This document shows positions 42,854 to 51,491 of a stretch of 54,149 nucleotides of DNA, one piece after another. The notes beneath the pieces were generated by a model. It was not told the origin of the DNA. It saw only the letters and a program-made list of their open reading frames with translations, and did not search any database. The number at the start of each line of letters is the position of its first letter. Position 1 is the first letter of the stretch. Location of the stretch: assembly GCA_902794895.1 (NCBI GenBank), contig CADBIY010000008.1, forward strand, positions 1 to 54,149. The letters run 5' to 3'. Made by a program: the position numbers and the translations under genes. This DNA is from Candidatus Avelusimicrobium vaccinum (GTDB taxonomy: Bacteria > Elusimicrobiota > Elusimicrobia > Elusimicrobiales > Elusimicrobiaceae).

Positions 42854-44092
42854 TTAACGGCGGCGGCCCGGCCGCGGCGGATTCATGAAAATATTACCGC
42901 TGGCTTTTAAATTATTTTCGCCCACAATAATCCGGTCTCCTTCTTGAATATCTCCACCGGTAATTTCCGTATTTTTTGAGGCAATAATTCCAATCGTTAC
43001 ATCTACCCGGTGCGGAGGTTGACCTTTTTCCATTTTCCACACACCGGTATTGCCATAAGTCTGTTTATTGAACGAGGGGAAAAAGCGCAATGCTTCATTG
43101 GGCACCATCAAAGCATCTTCTTTTTCTTCCGTATAGATAGTTAGGGTAGCCGTCATCCCGGGCTTTAAACGCAAATCACTGTTATCCACATCCACAATCA
43201 CTGTATATGAAGTACTACTGTTTGAATTTGAGGAAGAAGAAGTGTCCACATAATTCGTACGCACCTGGCGGACCGTTCCTTTAAATTTTTCACCCATATA
43301 TCCGTCCAAGGTAAATTCAGCCCGTTGGCCTTCTTTGATTTTCACAATATCGGCTTCAGAAACTTTGGCCTCAATTTGCATTTTAGTCATATCCTGCGCC
43401 ACTACAAAAAGTTCCGGCGTAGAAAATCCGGCAGTAATCGTTTGCCCCTCGCTCACTTTACGGGTCAGTACTACGCCGTCAATAGGAGAAACAATCTTGG
43501 TATTAGATAAATCTTTGGAAGCAGTATCCACATTCGATTGTGCACGCACCACGCTGGCCTGTGCCGCATTGAGGGAACTTTTTGCATTTACATAAGCCAA
43601 CTCATATTCTTCCATATTTACGCGGGAAACATAATTTTTCTCGTATAAGGTTTTATAACGTTCATAATTCAGTTTAGCCAAATCAAACGATTTTTGGGCT
43701 GAGTTTAAATTTTCCTTCGCCGAAGATAGACTGGCTTTTGCCTCCGCAAGTGAAGCCAAAATTTGCGTTTGATCAATCACAGCCATTAAATCGCCTTTTT
43801 TTACCTCGCTGTTATAATCTACATAAATTTTCAAGATCTCTCCGGATACAAGCGCACCGACTTGGGTGGTATTTACCGGGTTAATAGGGCCGGAAGCCTC
43901 CACCACATCCACAATATTTCCACGCTGGACGGTAGCAGTTCGGAAAAGCGGTTGGCTTGGCCGTTTATGGAAATGGCTCACACTGAACCATACAACCGCG
44001 ATCAGCAGTACAATCACGCCGATTTTTAACCACAACGGCATCTGTTTAAATTTGCTCCAAAGAGCCAAAAATATTGTTTTCATTTTATTCAT
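42854..44092 (-). CDS. Periplasmic adaptor (MacA/HlyD-like)
   Basis: The 412-residue protein has an N-terminal membrane anchor (WLKIGVIVLLIAVVWFSV), a lipoyl half-motif (QVGALVSGEILKIYVDYNSEVKKGDLM), a coiled-coil hairpin (about 105-195), the second lipoyl half (IVSPIDGVVLTRKVSEGQTI) and a beta-barrel domain. It links the MacB-like pump to the outer-membrane channel. The C-terminal PPRPGRRR tail is short and basic. It lies 10 nt upstream of the ATPase gene. Confidence 0.9.
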   Translation of the reverse strand: MNKMKTIFLALWSKFKQMPLWLKIGVIVLLIAVVWFSVSHFHKRPSQPLFRTATVQRGNIVDVVEASGPINPVNTTQVGALVSGEILKIYVDYNSEVKKGDLMAVIDQTQILASLAEAKASLSSAKENLNSAQKSFDLAKLNYERYKTLYEKNYVSRVNMEEYELAYVNAKSSLNAAQASVVRAQSNVDTASKDLSNTKIVSPIDGVVLTRKVSEGQTITAGFSTPELFVVAQDMTKMQIEAKVSEADIVKIKEGQRAEFTLDGYMGEKFKGTVRQVRTNYVDTSSSSNSNSSTSYTVIVDVDNSDLRLKPGMTATLTIYTEEKEDALMVPNEALRFFPSFNKQTYGNTGVWKMEKGQPPHRVDVTIGIIASKNTEITGGDIQEGDRIIVGENNLKASGNIFMNPPRPGRRR

Positions 44093-44093
44093 A

Positions 44094-45458
44094 TTAATAA
44101 GTCCCCATTGCTTGTTTTACATCCGCTACGGCCGCCGCATAATCATACCGCGCCGTCAATAAATTCAGTTCTGCATCCGTGTAGGCCACTTCCGCATCCT
44201 TCAGTTCAATACTGTCCCCGATTCCCTCATTGTAACGTCCGCGGGAAAGATCCAAATTTTCTTTCGCTTTTTCCACATTGAGTTCGGCTATCGGGATACT
44301 TTCCTGCGCTTCTTGCATTTTGATATATGCATTTTGTACTTCCAAAAACACATTATTCACTAAACTTTTACTGGCGTTTTGCGCTTTGTCCAAATTAACT
44401 TTTGCCTGTTTGACACGGTTATAAGACTTAAACGCATTAAAAATCGGAAACTCTACCGAAGCCGTTAAGCGGGTTTCATCATCCTTAATATAAAAATCGT
44501 CTCCGTACTTCCCGTATACGGCCCCAAAACTAAACGTTGGAAATAAACCGGCTTTGGCTTGATTGACCTGAATTTGGCTGATTTTCAATCCCGCTTGCGA
44601 AGAAAGCACATCCGGGCGGTTGGTATAAGCAATTTGGACCGCTTCATCAAACGGAATGGTAAAAGGTTCAAAATCTTCCATATCTTCTATTTCCAATACG
44701 TTTGGGGTGGTAACTCCCATAGTGTTGGCTAAACTGGCCGAAGCGGTTTTTACCAAATTAGTAGCGCGAATAAGTTTCAGTTTTTCATTATTTAAATTAA
44801 CTTCTGCCGTCGTAACATCTACTTTTGGCCGTAAACCTAACCGAAAATATTCCGCTGCCCGTTCGTATTGATCCTGATACAAGTCACGCGATGCCGTGCG
44901 AATTGCTACCGCGCGCTTGGCGGAAAGCAGTGCATAGTATGCCTTTTTTACACTGCGGGTAATTTCATTTGTTTGGGAACTTAATGCAAGTTCGGCTTGT
45001 TCCAGTGCTAATTTTTGAATTTTTATCGCGCGTATCTTTTCGCTGACGGCCGACAAGGAAAGTTGCGCTTGGGCATATACGTCCGAGCCTCCGTGTTCTG
45101 ACGTATGGTAACCATGCGGTTTATTAACCATATACGTTTGGCTGGCATGGGCCGTTACCGTGGGCAAAAACTCCGCACGTGCCAAATTCAAATTGATATG
45201 TGCTTCCTGCACCGCAAGTTCGGCACTCACCGCAGCCGGACTGTTTGCTAGAGCAATGCGGATACAATCTTCCAACGATAGTTTAGTTTTTAATTCTTGG
45301 AAGAAAGGTTTAATGGGGGAAGGAGCCGCTTGTTGCGTGGAAAGTTGCGAAGAATAAAGCCCCGCGGAAGGAAGTAAATCGTCCGGCGCTGCTCCGAAAG
45401 TGGGAATATAACAGCATAGTCCCAGCAGTAAAAAAAGAGAAATTTTCTTCATTTTCAT
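44094..45458 (-). CDS. TolC-family outer-membrane efflux protein
   Basis: The precursor has about 454 residues, with a signal peptide (ISLFLLLGLCCYIPTFGA) and the TolC repeat pattern: LSLEDCIRIALANSPAAVSAELAVQEAHINLNLARAEFLP (positions about 60-100), with a second copy around FDEAVQIAYTNRPDVLSSQAGLKISQIQVNQAKAGLFP. I prefer the ATG at 45458 because the upstream frame to 45476 lacks a ribosome site. It is the first gene of the four-gene efflux operon, 1 nt before the adaptor. Confidence 0.9.
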   Translation of the reverse strand: MKMKKISLFLLLGLCCYIPTFGAAPDDLLPSAGLYSSQLSTQQAAPSPIKPFFQELKTKLSLEDCIRIALANSPAAVSAELAVQEAHINLNLARAEFLPTVTAHASQTYMVNKPHGYHTSEHGGSDVYAQAQLSLSAVSEKIRAIKIQKLALEQAELALSSQTNEITRSVKKAYYALLSAKRAVAIRTASRDLYQDQYERAAEYFRLGLRPKVDVTTAEVNLNNEKLKLIRATNLVKTASASLANTMGVTTPNVLEIEDMEDFEPFTIPFDEAVQIAYTNRPDVLSSQAGLKISQIQVNQAKAGLFPTFSFGAVYGKYGDDFYIKDDETRLTASVEFPIFNAFKSYNRVKQAKVNLDKAQNASKSLVNNVFLEVQNAYIKMQEAQESIPIAELNVEKAKENLDLSRGRYNEGIGDSIELKDAEVAYTDAELNLLTARYDYAAAVADVKQAMGTY

Positions 45459-45583
45459 ATTATATAAATTTCCCATTTTAAAACGTTTGTTTTTTTACCT
45501 ATATACCTTAATATATAACCCGAAAGACCCATTTTTTATTGCAAATAAGCGCGTCCGGCCTAAAACAAGATATAATATAGTGT

Positions 45584-45916
45584 ATGCTCAAACCGATTTT
45601 ATTACTTTGCGCTTCCAACTTGTTTATGACGATTGCCTGGTATGGGCATCTCCGGTTCAAACACAAAGCCTTGTGGCTGGTAATTTTAGCCAGCTGGGGA
45701 ATTGCATTATTTGAATATTGCCTGCAGGTACCGGCTAACCGTTTAGGCAGCCAGTATTTTACCGTTACGCAACTTAAAGTAATGCAAGAGGTAATTACAC
45801 TCGTAGTATTTGCCGGTTTTTCCGCCTGGTATTTTAAGGAATCTTTCCGTTGGAACCATGCTGTCGGCTTTTTGTGTTTGGTAGCCGCTGTATTTTTTGT
45901 ATTTAAAAAATGGTAA
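45584..45916 (+). CDS. DUF486 (DMT superfamily) membrane protein
   Basis: The 110-residue protein has four membrane segments. LFMTIAWYGHLRF and FEYCLQVPANRLG near the middle and KESFRWNHAVGFLCLVAAVFFVF at the end are diagnostic of DUF486, a small relative of drug/metabolite transporters with unknown substrate. It is followed after 9 nt by the dCMP deaminase gene. Confidence 0.85.
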   Translation: MLKPILLLCASNLFMTIAWYGHLRFKHKALWLVILASWGIALFEYCLQVPANRLGSQYFTVTQLKVMQEVITLVVFAGFSAWYFKESFRWNHAVGFLCLVAAVFFVFKKW

Positions 45917-45925
45917 AGGACCCCC

Positions 45926-46441
45926 ATGAAAAACAAACATAGACTGTTTATTAAAATGGCCGAACTTGTGGCTGAACAATCCACCTGCTGCCGTTTGCAA
46001 GTAGGTGCTGTGCTGGTAAAAGATAACCGTGTAATCAGTATTGGTTTTAACGGAACACCGACGGGTCAACTGCATTGTGAAGACAATTTCCGGCATCTTT
46101 GGGAAGAACAATTTAAGGACCAATTTCCTACGTATGAAGAATTTGCCGCCAGCCGAACCTTCTACGATTTGCACGGCAAATGGTCCATTGAAAATGAACT
46201 TCATGCCGAACAAAACGCAATTTCGTTTGCGGCGAAAAATGGCATTGCTACCGACGGTGCAACCGTGTATGTAACGTGGTCGCCGTGTGTGCATTGCGCC
46301 AAAGTAATCGTCAGCGCGGGCATTAAAAAAGTGTTCTACAAGAACATGTACGACCGTAGCCAAGAGGGCATTGTTTTCCTCGGTAAAAACGGAATCGAAT
46401 GCCGCCAACTGACCGAAGATGAAATTGAAGCAAACGTATAG
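45926..46441 (+). CDS. dCMP deaminase (cytidine/deoxycytidylate deaminase family)
   Basis: The 171-residue protein converts dCMP to dUMP for thymidylate synthesis. The zinc site comes from ELHAEQNAI (His and catalytic Glu) and SPCVHCAK (two Cys). N-terminal CRLQVGAVLVKDNRVISIGFNGTP is typical. The insertion between strands (residues 50-85) is longer than in many ComEB proteins. It is probably co-transcribed with DUF486. Confidence 0.88.
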   Translation: MKNKHRLFIKMAELVAEQSTCCRLQVGAVLVKDNRVISIGFNGTPTGQLHCEDNFRHLWEEQFKDQFPTYEEFAASRTFYDLHGKWSIENELHAEQNAISFAAKNGIATDGATVYVTWSPCVHCAKVIVSAGIKKVFYKNMYDRSQEGIVFLGKNGIECRQLTEDEIEANV

Positions 46442-46480
46442 TTATTTCTTACGCACTTCAAATTTTATATAATAAAGTAT

Positions 46481-47146
46481 ATGACTAAAAAGATTACGGC
46501 TCCGGCCGAAACAGAAAACAACGATTTAATTGCCTCCGGTCTTGTAAAACTGGCAAACTGGAGTAAGAAACATAAACAAAGTTTACTGACTGCGCTCGCT
46601 ATTTTAGTAGTTGCCGCAATTGTAGGTTATGCTTACACGGCCCACCAAAAAAATCTGACGGAAAAATCGTGGGCGGCATATTACAATGCGCAAATCGCGT
46701 TAGCCACCCAAGGGCAAGAAACCGGATTCAAGCAAATTGATGAGTTAGCGACTGCCTTTTCCGGAACGCCGACCGCGCAATATGCGCAACTGATGAAAGG
46801 GGATATTTTGTATTCCAATGAAAATTTTGCCCAAGCGGCTGATGTGTATGCGGCGCTTACTTCTTCTTCTAACGAAACGGTCCGCACCGTTGCGGCCTTA
46901 TCGCAAGCGGCGGCATTACAAGCCGCGCAGGATTACAAAACTTCTGCTGATTTAATGCAGACGTTTATCCAACATAATCCAAACAGTTTTGCTTTGCCGC
47001 AAGCCTATTTAACGCTCGCCTTAAGCCAGGAACTTTCCGGCGATAAAAATGCCGCCATAGAAACGTATAAGCACCTCTTGGAATCTTACACCAAAACCTA
47101 CTTTGGTACGTTTGCAAAAGAAAAAATAAACGAATTACAAAAATAG
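46481..47146 (+). CDS. Membrane-anchored TPR protein (YfgM/BamD-like)
   Basis: The 221-residue protein has one N-terminal membrane helix (SLLTALAILVVAAIVGYAY, about 38-56) followed by TPR-like repeats, including AQLMKGDILYSNENFAQAADVYAAL and LPQAYLTLALSQELSGDKNAAIETYKHLLE by position. This topology resembles YfgM, a periplasmic chaperone partner of the translocon. A general scaffold role is equally possible. Confidence 0.75.
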   Translation: MTKKITAPAETENNDLIASGLVKLANWSKKHKQSLLTALAILVVAAIVGYAYTAHQKNLTEKSWAAYYNAQIALATQGQETGFKQIDELATAFSGTPTAQYAQLMKGDILYSNENFAQAADVYAALTSSSNETVRTVAALSQAAALQAAQDYKTSADLMQTFIQHNPNSFALPQAYLTLALSQELSGDKNAAIETYKHLLESYTKTYFGTFAKEKINELQK

Positions 47147-47151
47147 TAATA

Positions 47152-47180
47152 ACCCCGCCGACGTTATAGCGGGGTATCTT
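47152..47180 (+). terminator. Weak terminator after TPR gene
   Basis: The stem ACCCCGC/GCGGGGT has only a broken T tail (ATCTT), so read-through into the FadL-like gene is likely. Confidence 0.5.
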
Positions 47181-47201
47181 ATGTAAAGGAAATTCCCACA
47201 T

Positions 47202-48470
47202 ATGAAAAAACAATTAGTAGCAGTACTAGCAGTACTTTTACTGGCTGATGTATCGTTTGGTGCGGGGTTTGCACTATACGAATACAGCGGTCGTTCCACC
47301 GCTATGGGCGGTGCAGTAATGGCTAACGACGCGGAACCGGCGTCTTTAGCGGCTAACCCTTCTTTAATTACCGAATTGGAAGGCACACAAGTGCAAATTG
47401 GGGCCACCGTTGTTCAAGCCCACGCTAAAACAACGATTACAAACCCGGCGACAAGTAAAGAGGAATCCCGCACTCTTAAGAAAGATACATGGGTTTTGCC
47501 CAACTTCTACATTACCCATAAATGGGATGATAAAATTTCATTTGGATTAGGTGGTTTTTCCCGCTACGGTTTAGGCGGTACTTATAAAGATCATGAAACG
47601 TGGTATGGTAGTTATTTGGCCTACAAAGTAAAACTGGAAACATTCTCTTTTACACCCACCATTGCCATCAAAGCCAACGACGAACTATCTTTAGCCATGG
47701 GATTAGAAGCCATGACTATTGATTTCACACAAAATTCTAATGGTCCATTCCCGGCGGGAAGCAATTACGAAATTCATGGTACAGGGCTCAGTTGGGGGGG
47801 AAACTTCTCGTTAACATATCGCCCCGAATGGGCCGAAAAATGGGCCTTTGGTGCCATGTACCGCTCTAAAGTAAAACAAAATTTAGACGGATATATTCAT
47901 ACTTCTACCGGCGGTAAAATTTATCGCCCCACAGGTTCTACGCCTCCTCTTGAAGAAGCCGTTCGTAATTCTGATGCATCCGGGGCTATCAATTTACCCG
48001 ACAGCATTTCTACCGGTATTGCTTTCCGACCGACGGATGAATGGGTATTAGAAGCCGGTATCGTGGGCACTTTTTGGAGTTCCTACGACCAAATTATTAT
48101 TGAATATACGGAAGGCGACGAACATGCCCCAACGATTCACAATAAAAAACGCTATCAAGATACGTATCGCTTAAACTTCGGTACGGAATATAAATTTCAC
48201 CCGAATTGGGCCGTACGCGCCGGGTATGTATTTGATAAATCGCCGATTAACCACCACTCCATGGACACCTTGGTTCCGGTGGATGACCGCCACTTAGTCA
48301 GTGCCGGTTTCGGGTATCACAATGATACTTGGAGCGCCGACTTTGCTTATACCCATATCTTCGGCAAAGACTTAAAAGGTACTGCGAGTAACCAATACAG
48401 CAACGCACCTATGAAATACTCTGATGGCCGCAGTGATATGATTGCGCTCACCGTCGGCTATAAATTCTAG
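47202..48470 (+). CDS. FadL/OmpP1-family outer-membrane transport protein
   Basis: The 422-residue precursor has a signal peptide (VAVLAVLLLADVSFGA) and the FadL-like mature start GFALYEYSGRSTAMGGA with a plug segment. A 14-strand barrel ends IALTVGYKF with the terminal aromatic needed for insertion. It imports hydrophobic molecules such as fatty acids. AAAGGA precedes the ATG, and it is followed by a strong terminator. Confidence 0.88.
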   Translation: MKKQLVAVLAVLLLADVSFGAGFALYEYSGRSTAMGGAVMANDAEPASLAANPSLITELEGTQVQIGATVVQAHAKTTITNPATSKEESRTLKKDTWVLPNFYITHKWDDKISFGLGGFSRYGLGGTYKDHETWYGSYLAYKVKLETFSFTPTIAIKANDELSLAMGLEAMTIDFTQNSNGPFPAGSNYEIHGTGLSWGGNFSLTYRPEWAEKWAFGAMYRSKVKQNLDGYIHTSTGGKIYRPTGSTPPLEEAVRNSDASGAINLPDSISTGIAFRPTDEWVLEAGIVGTFWSSYDQIIIEYTEGDEHAPTIHNKKRYQDTYRLNFGTEYKFHPNWAVRAGYVFDKSPINHHSMDTLVPVDDRHLVSAGFGYHNDTWSADFAYTHIFGKDLKGTASNQYSNAPMKYSDGRSDMIALTVGYKF

Positions 48471-48487
48471 GTTACATAAAAATAAGT

Positions 48488-48521
48488 AAAACTACCCGCT
48501 CCAAAAGGCGGGTAGTTTTTT
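48488..48521 (+). terminator. Terminator of the FadL-like gene
   Basis: The 11-bp stem AAACTACCCGC and complement is followed by six T. Confidence 0.85.
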
Positions 48522-48551
48522 CATATAATATAGAAAAGGGGGAAAATTGTT

Positions 48552-49529
48552 ATGACGAAAAATCCGTGTGAAATAAACTATCGTAAAGTAGCCGTAATCG
48601 GTTGCGGATTTGTGGGCTCGGCAAGCGCGTTTGCGCTTATGCAAAGCGGGCTCTTTTCCGAAATGGTACTACTGGACGTGGACCATAAAAAAGCAGAAGG
48701 GGAAGCGATGGATATTTCCCACGGCGAGGCTTATGCCCGCCCCATGAAGATCTACGCCGGCACGTACGATGATATCGCCGACGCCTCTATTATTATTATC
48801 ACGGCGGGGGCCAACCAAAAACCCGGCGAAACACGCCTGGACCTTGTACAAAAAAACGTCGGTATCTTTAAAACGATTATTCCGGAAATTGCCAAACGCA
48901 ACTACCAAGGAATTTTGCTTATCGTGGCTAACCCGGTGGACATTTTAACCTACACCGCCTTAAAACTAAGCGGCCTGCCGGAAAACCGCGTTATTGGCTC
49001 CGGTACCGTGCTAGACACAGGGCGATTTCGCGAAATTTTAGGCGAACACTTGGGCGTAGATAGCCGCAGTGTACATGCGTTTATTATCGGCGAACACGGA
49101 GACAGCGAACTGGCCGTTTGGAGTACCGCCAACGTGGCCGGCGTACCGATAAACAAATTTTGCGAGTTGCGCGGCCACTTTAACCACCAGGAAGCCATGA
49201 AACGTATTGCGCACGACGTAAAAAATGCCGCGTACGAAATTATTGAACGCAAAAAAGCCACTTATTACGGAATTGCCATGGCTGTAAAACGCATTTGCGA
49301 AGCTATCGTGCGGGATGAAAAATCCGTCCTTCCCGTGTCCAACATGATGCACGGTGCCTACGGCATAGAAGGCATTACCCTAAGTATGCCGGCAATCGTC
49401 GGTAAAAACGGGGTGGAACTCCAAATGCCGATTTCGCTGGACGGGCATGAAGCCTTGGCCCTAAAAGCCTCGGCGGATCTACTTAAAAAAACCGCCGCCG
49501 ACGCAGGCGTAGAAGACCTTACAAAATAA
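48552..49529 (+). CDS. ldh: L-lactate dehydrogenase
   Basis: The 325-residue enzyme reduces pyruvate to L-lactate with NADH, regenerating NAD in fermentation. It has the Rossmann motif VAVIGCGFVGSASA (about 13-26), the substrate loop GANQKPGETRLDL with Gln89 (Gln marks lactate over malate dehydrogenase, which has Arg), the catalytic loop IIGEHGDSE (His182) and ANPVDI. The start is supported by AAAGGGGG about nine bases upstream. A terminator (49531-49567) separates it from leader RNA copy B. Confidence 0.93.
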   Translation: MTKNPCEINYRKVAVIGCGFVGSASAFALMQSGLFSEMVLLDVDHKKAEGEAMDISHGEAYARPMKIYAGTYDDIADASIIIITAGANQKPGETRLDLVQKNVGIFKTIIPEIAKRNYQGILLIVANPVDILTYTALKLSGLPENRVIGSGTVLDTGRFREILGEHLGVDSRSVHAFIIGEHGDSELAVWSTANVAGVPINKFCELRGHFNHQEAMKRIAHDVKNAAYEIIERKKATYYGIAMAVKRICEAIVRDEKSVLPVSNMMHGAYGIEGITLSMPAIVGKNGVELQMPISLDGHEALALKASADLLKKTAADAGVEDLTK

Positions 49530-49530
49530 A

Positions 49531-49567
49531 GAGGCATCCCGTACTTGATACGGGATCTCTCCTCTTT
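49531..49567 (+). terminator. Terminator of ldh
   Basis: The stem ATCCCGT/ACGGGAT is extended by GAGG/CCTC, with a short T tail. Confidence 0.7.
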
Positions 49568-49575
49568 GATTATGT

Positions 49576-49581
49576 TATAAT
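49576..49581 (+). promoter_or_regulatory. Extended -10 promoter of leader RNA copy B
   Basis: TG-T-TATAAT is a consensus extended -10. No good -35 is visible at 17 nt, which extended -10 promoters can lack. Transcription would begin near 49588, at the start of a 9-bp hairpin (49586-49609). Confidence 0.6.
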
Positions 49582-49619
49582 AAATAGGTCGGGCAGAAAT
49601 GTCCGGCCTAAAATTTTAT

Positions 49620-49835
49620 CTGTTTTTGGAACTGTACTTTTGTACAGCAAGCCGCAATTATGCGGCATATACCACACCAAAAACAGTCGTATTAGGTGCT
49701 ATAAATTTCAGCCGATCCCTGACGTTTATAGTACCGAATGTTTCTTGCCGCCTTTGACGGCAAGAAACTACGGCTGTTGTATTTGGGTTAGTGGTATAGC
49801 TCAATATAACAGCCGTTTTTTTGCGGTTCCAAAAC
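49620..49835 (+). ncRNA. Structured leader RNA, copy B (upstream of a 73-aa protein)
   Basis: It starts with the same CTGTTTTTGGAAC as copy A (49620-49632) and has the same helix order. Hairpin 1 is CTGTAC/GTACAG (49632-49647), hairpin 2 GCCGCA/TGCGGC (49651-49666), an 8-bp helix TATACCAC/GTGGTATA (49668-49675 with 49791-49798), and AACAGTCG/CGGCTGTT with a G-U pair (49682-49689 with 49771-49778). Inside are hairpin 3 (49695-49705 with 49725-49735) and hairpin 4 (11 bp, 49740-49768). The conserved CGAAT before and TACGG after hairpin 4 are kept. Closing strand GTTCCAAAAC (49826-49835) pairs with the first strand with one bulge. Helix sequences differ from copy A but pairing is kept. Confidence 0.75.
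49771..49822 (+). terminator. Attenuator-like terminator inside leader copy B
   Basis: CGGCTGTTGTATT (49771-49783) pairs with AATATAACAGCCG (49803-49815), 13 bp with one G-U, followed by seven T. Its 5' arm and its loop are also strands of the leader helices, so both states cannot form together, exactly as in copy A. Confidence 0.7.
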
Positions 49836-49845
49836 GAGGAGCAGT

Positions 49846-50067
49846 ATGGACCCAGCCAAACATCTCACTTCCGCCTTTTGGGCCACCGCCGAAGCAGACG
49901 CCCATTTTGCTGACGTTCTTAAAAAATTGCAAATGTTGCGACTTCAAATACCCGACGAACTAAATGGGAAATTGGTAGATATTTTAGATGAATTTCACGC
50001 CGCTCACAGTCATTTACAAGCAGCGCGGTACGATTTACAAATTTTGTTTCGGGCTGAGAAAAATTAA
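49846..50067 (+). CDS. Small helical protein of unknown function
   Basis: The 73-residue acidic protein (MDPAKHLTSAFWATAEAD...) is predicted to be two or three helices without a membrane segment or signal. GAGGAG five bases before the ATG is a good ribosome site and lies at the exact end of the leader RNA. Its stop overlaps the 3' end of the convergent mutY by 4 nt. The family is not recognised. The structured leader suggests tightly controlled expression. Confidence 0.65.
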   Translation: MDPAKHLTSAFWATAEADAHFADVLKKLQMLRLQIPDELNGKLVDILDEFHAAHSHLQAARYDLQILFRAEKN

Positions 50068-51074
50068 ATTTTTTCCAGCAGTTTTTGCACCAGACGGGAA
50101 ACGGCATAGTTGCTCAGTTTTCCAACCGGTACTTGAATAAATTCTTCCGGCACTCGTTGGGAGGGGGGGAGAACTACCTTATATATATAGGCGTAGATAA
50201 TCCGGTGCGAGAGAACATGCTTTACCGGGCCGCCCACCAAAACCGGCTTGCTCCGGTTACACCACGCCGGGAAACTTTTTAACGGCCCGGCCGAGGCGGT
50301 TTCCACCAGGGGGGGCTCATACAAATTTTGCCACACATCACCGGCACCGCGCTTATGTAACCACGTGTAAGGGCCTTGAGCCACGTATATATAATGGAAA
50401 TAACGCGCGGTTACTTTTGTCTTTTGCGCCTTAACGGGTAAATCGTCCACCCGCCCGGTTTGATAGGCCACACAGGTTTTAGCCAAGGGGCACAGCAAGC
50501 ATTGGGGGGATTGCGGCGTGCAGACCATAGCCCCAAAATCCATAATCGCCTGGTTGTAATCCCCGGGGTGTTTTTTGTCCAATAAGTCCTGCGCACGCGC
50601 GGTAAACTCCTTTTTTCCTTCCGTACTGTCTATCGGGGTATCTATCCCAAACACCCGGGATAGCACCCGGTACACATTTCCGTCCACCACCGCGTACGGC
50701 ATTTGATAGGCCATAGAACAAATAGCCGCCGCCGTATAATCGCCCACGCCCTTGAGCGCGCGAACGCCCTCGTATGTAGTGGGGAATTTTCCGTTCATAC
50801 TTTTGGCCGCCGCATGTAAATTACGCGCGCGGGAATAGTAGCCTAACCCTTGCCATAGTTTCAATACTTCATCTTCACTGGCCTTGGCCAAAGAGAGGGG
50901 GGTGGGGAATCTTTGGGAAAATTTTAAATAATAATCCCAACCTTGTGAAACGCGGGTTTGCTGTAAAATAATTTCCGAAAGCCAAATGAGGTACGGGTCG
51001 CTAATATCACGCCAAGGCAAGGTGCGTTTATTTTTTTCATACCAATTTAGCAAGGTTGCAGAAAAGGATTTCAT
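50064..51074 (-). CDS. mutY: A/G-specific adenine glycosylase
   Basis: The 336-residue enzyme removes adenine mispaired with 8-oxoguanine. It has catalytic Glu34 in WLSEIILQQTRV, the helix-hairpin-helix LKGVGDYTAAAI and catalytic Asp131 in VVDGNVYRV. A 4Fe-4S site follows, with Cys185, 192, 195 and 201 spaced 6-2-5. A C-terminal NUDIX-like domain begins about residue 225. Length is typical. Confidence 0.93.
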   Translation of the reverse strand: MKSFSATLLNWYEKNKRTLPWRDISDPYLIWLSEIILQQTRVSQGWDYYLKFSQRFPTPLSLAKASEDEVLKLWQGLGYYSRARNLHAAAKSMNGKFPTTYEGVRALKGVGDYTAAAICSMAYQMPYAVVDGNVYRVLSRVFGIDTPIDSTEGKKEFTARAQDLLDKKHPGDYNQAIMDFGAMVCTPQSPQCLLCPLAKTCVAYQTGRVDDLPVKAQKTKVTARYFHYIYVAQGPYTWLHKRGAGDVWQNLYEPPLVETASAGPLKSFPAWCNRSKPVLVGGPVKHVLSHRIIYAYIYKVVLPPSQRVPEEFIQVPVGKLSNYAVSRLVQKLLEKI

Positions 51075-51455
51075 AGGATTATTGTACTAATTTATCTGCT
51101 TATCATGTTTGCAAAATCGCCCTTGATTTTGCAAAAACAGGCTTTTTTGATTTTTTGGGTATTTCTGTAAGGCCTAAACTTCCGTTTTTGTGGCAAAATT
51201 GAAATTGCAAATTTGTCATTTTTTTGCAGCCATTCAATGCTTAAAAAATCTAAGTCAAAGTGTTATATGAGGTTTTTTGTCCGTTTCTAACACACGATTT
51301 TTATCAAATAGACTTATATTTTTTTACTTATTTTTTCATTTTCACGTCGACGAATAGAAGTTTTAAACAGATTTTGGCATATAATTGACATAAAAAAATT
51401 TTATTGACATATATTAAAAAATAATTTATTATATGTCATATCCCGGGGATAATCC
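51075..51455 (+). other. AT-rich regulatory stretch between mutY and the gene at 51492
   Basis: It holds no gene. Notable parts are a perfect 11-bp inverted repeat TTTGCAAAATC/GATTTTGCAAA (51108-51118 with 51125-51135), two TTGACA boxes (51385, 51404), and the palindromic TGACATATA/TATATGTCA arms around the promoter. GGGGATAA is also repeated twice 13 nt apart, near 51444 and 51460. Confidence 0.6.
51404..51432 (+). promoter_or_regulatory. Strong promoter with overlapping palindrome
   Basis: TTGACA, exactly 17 nt and TATTAT form a near-consensus promoter. The arms TGACATATA (51405-51413) and TATATGTCA (about 51430-51438) form an inverted repeat across the spacer and -10, a layout typical of repressor operators. 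Confidence 0.65.
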
Positions 51456-51491
51456 GTGGGGATAACTTACAAGAAAAAAGGATCTGCAAAA

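Noticed and set aside
48552-49529. Malate dehydrogenase
   Set aside because: The substrate loop has Gln (ANQKPGETR), the lactate dehydrogenase residue, not Arg.
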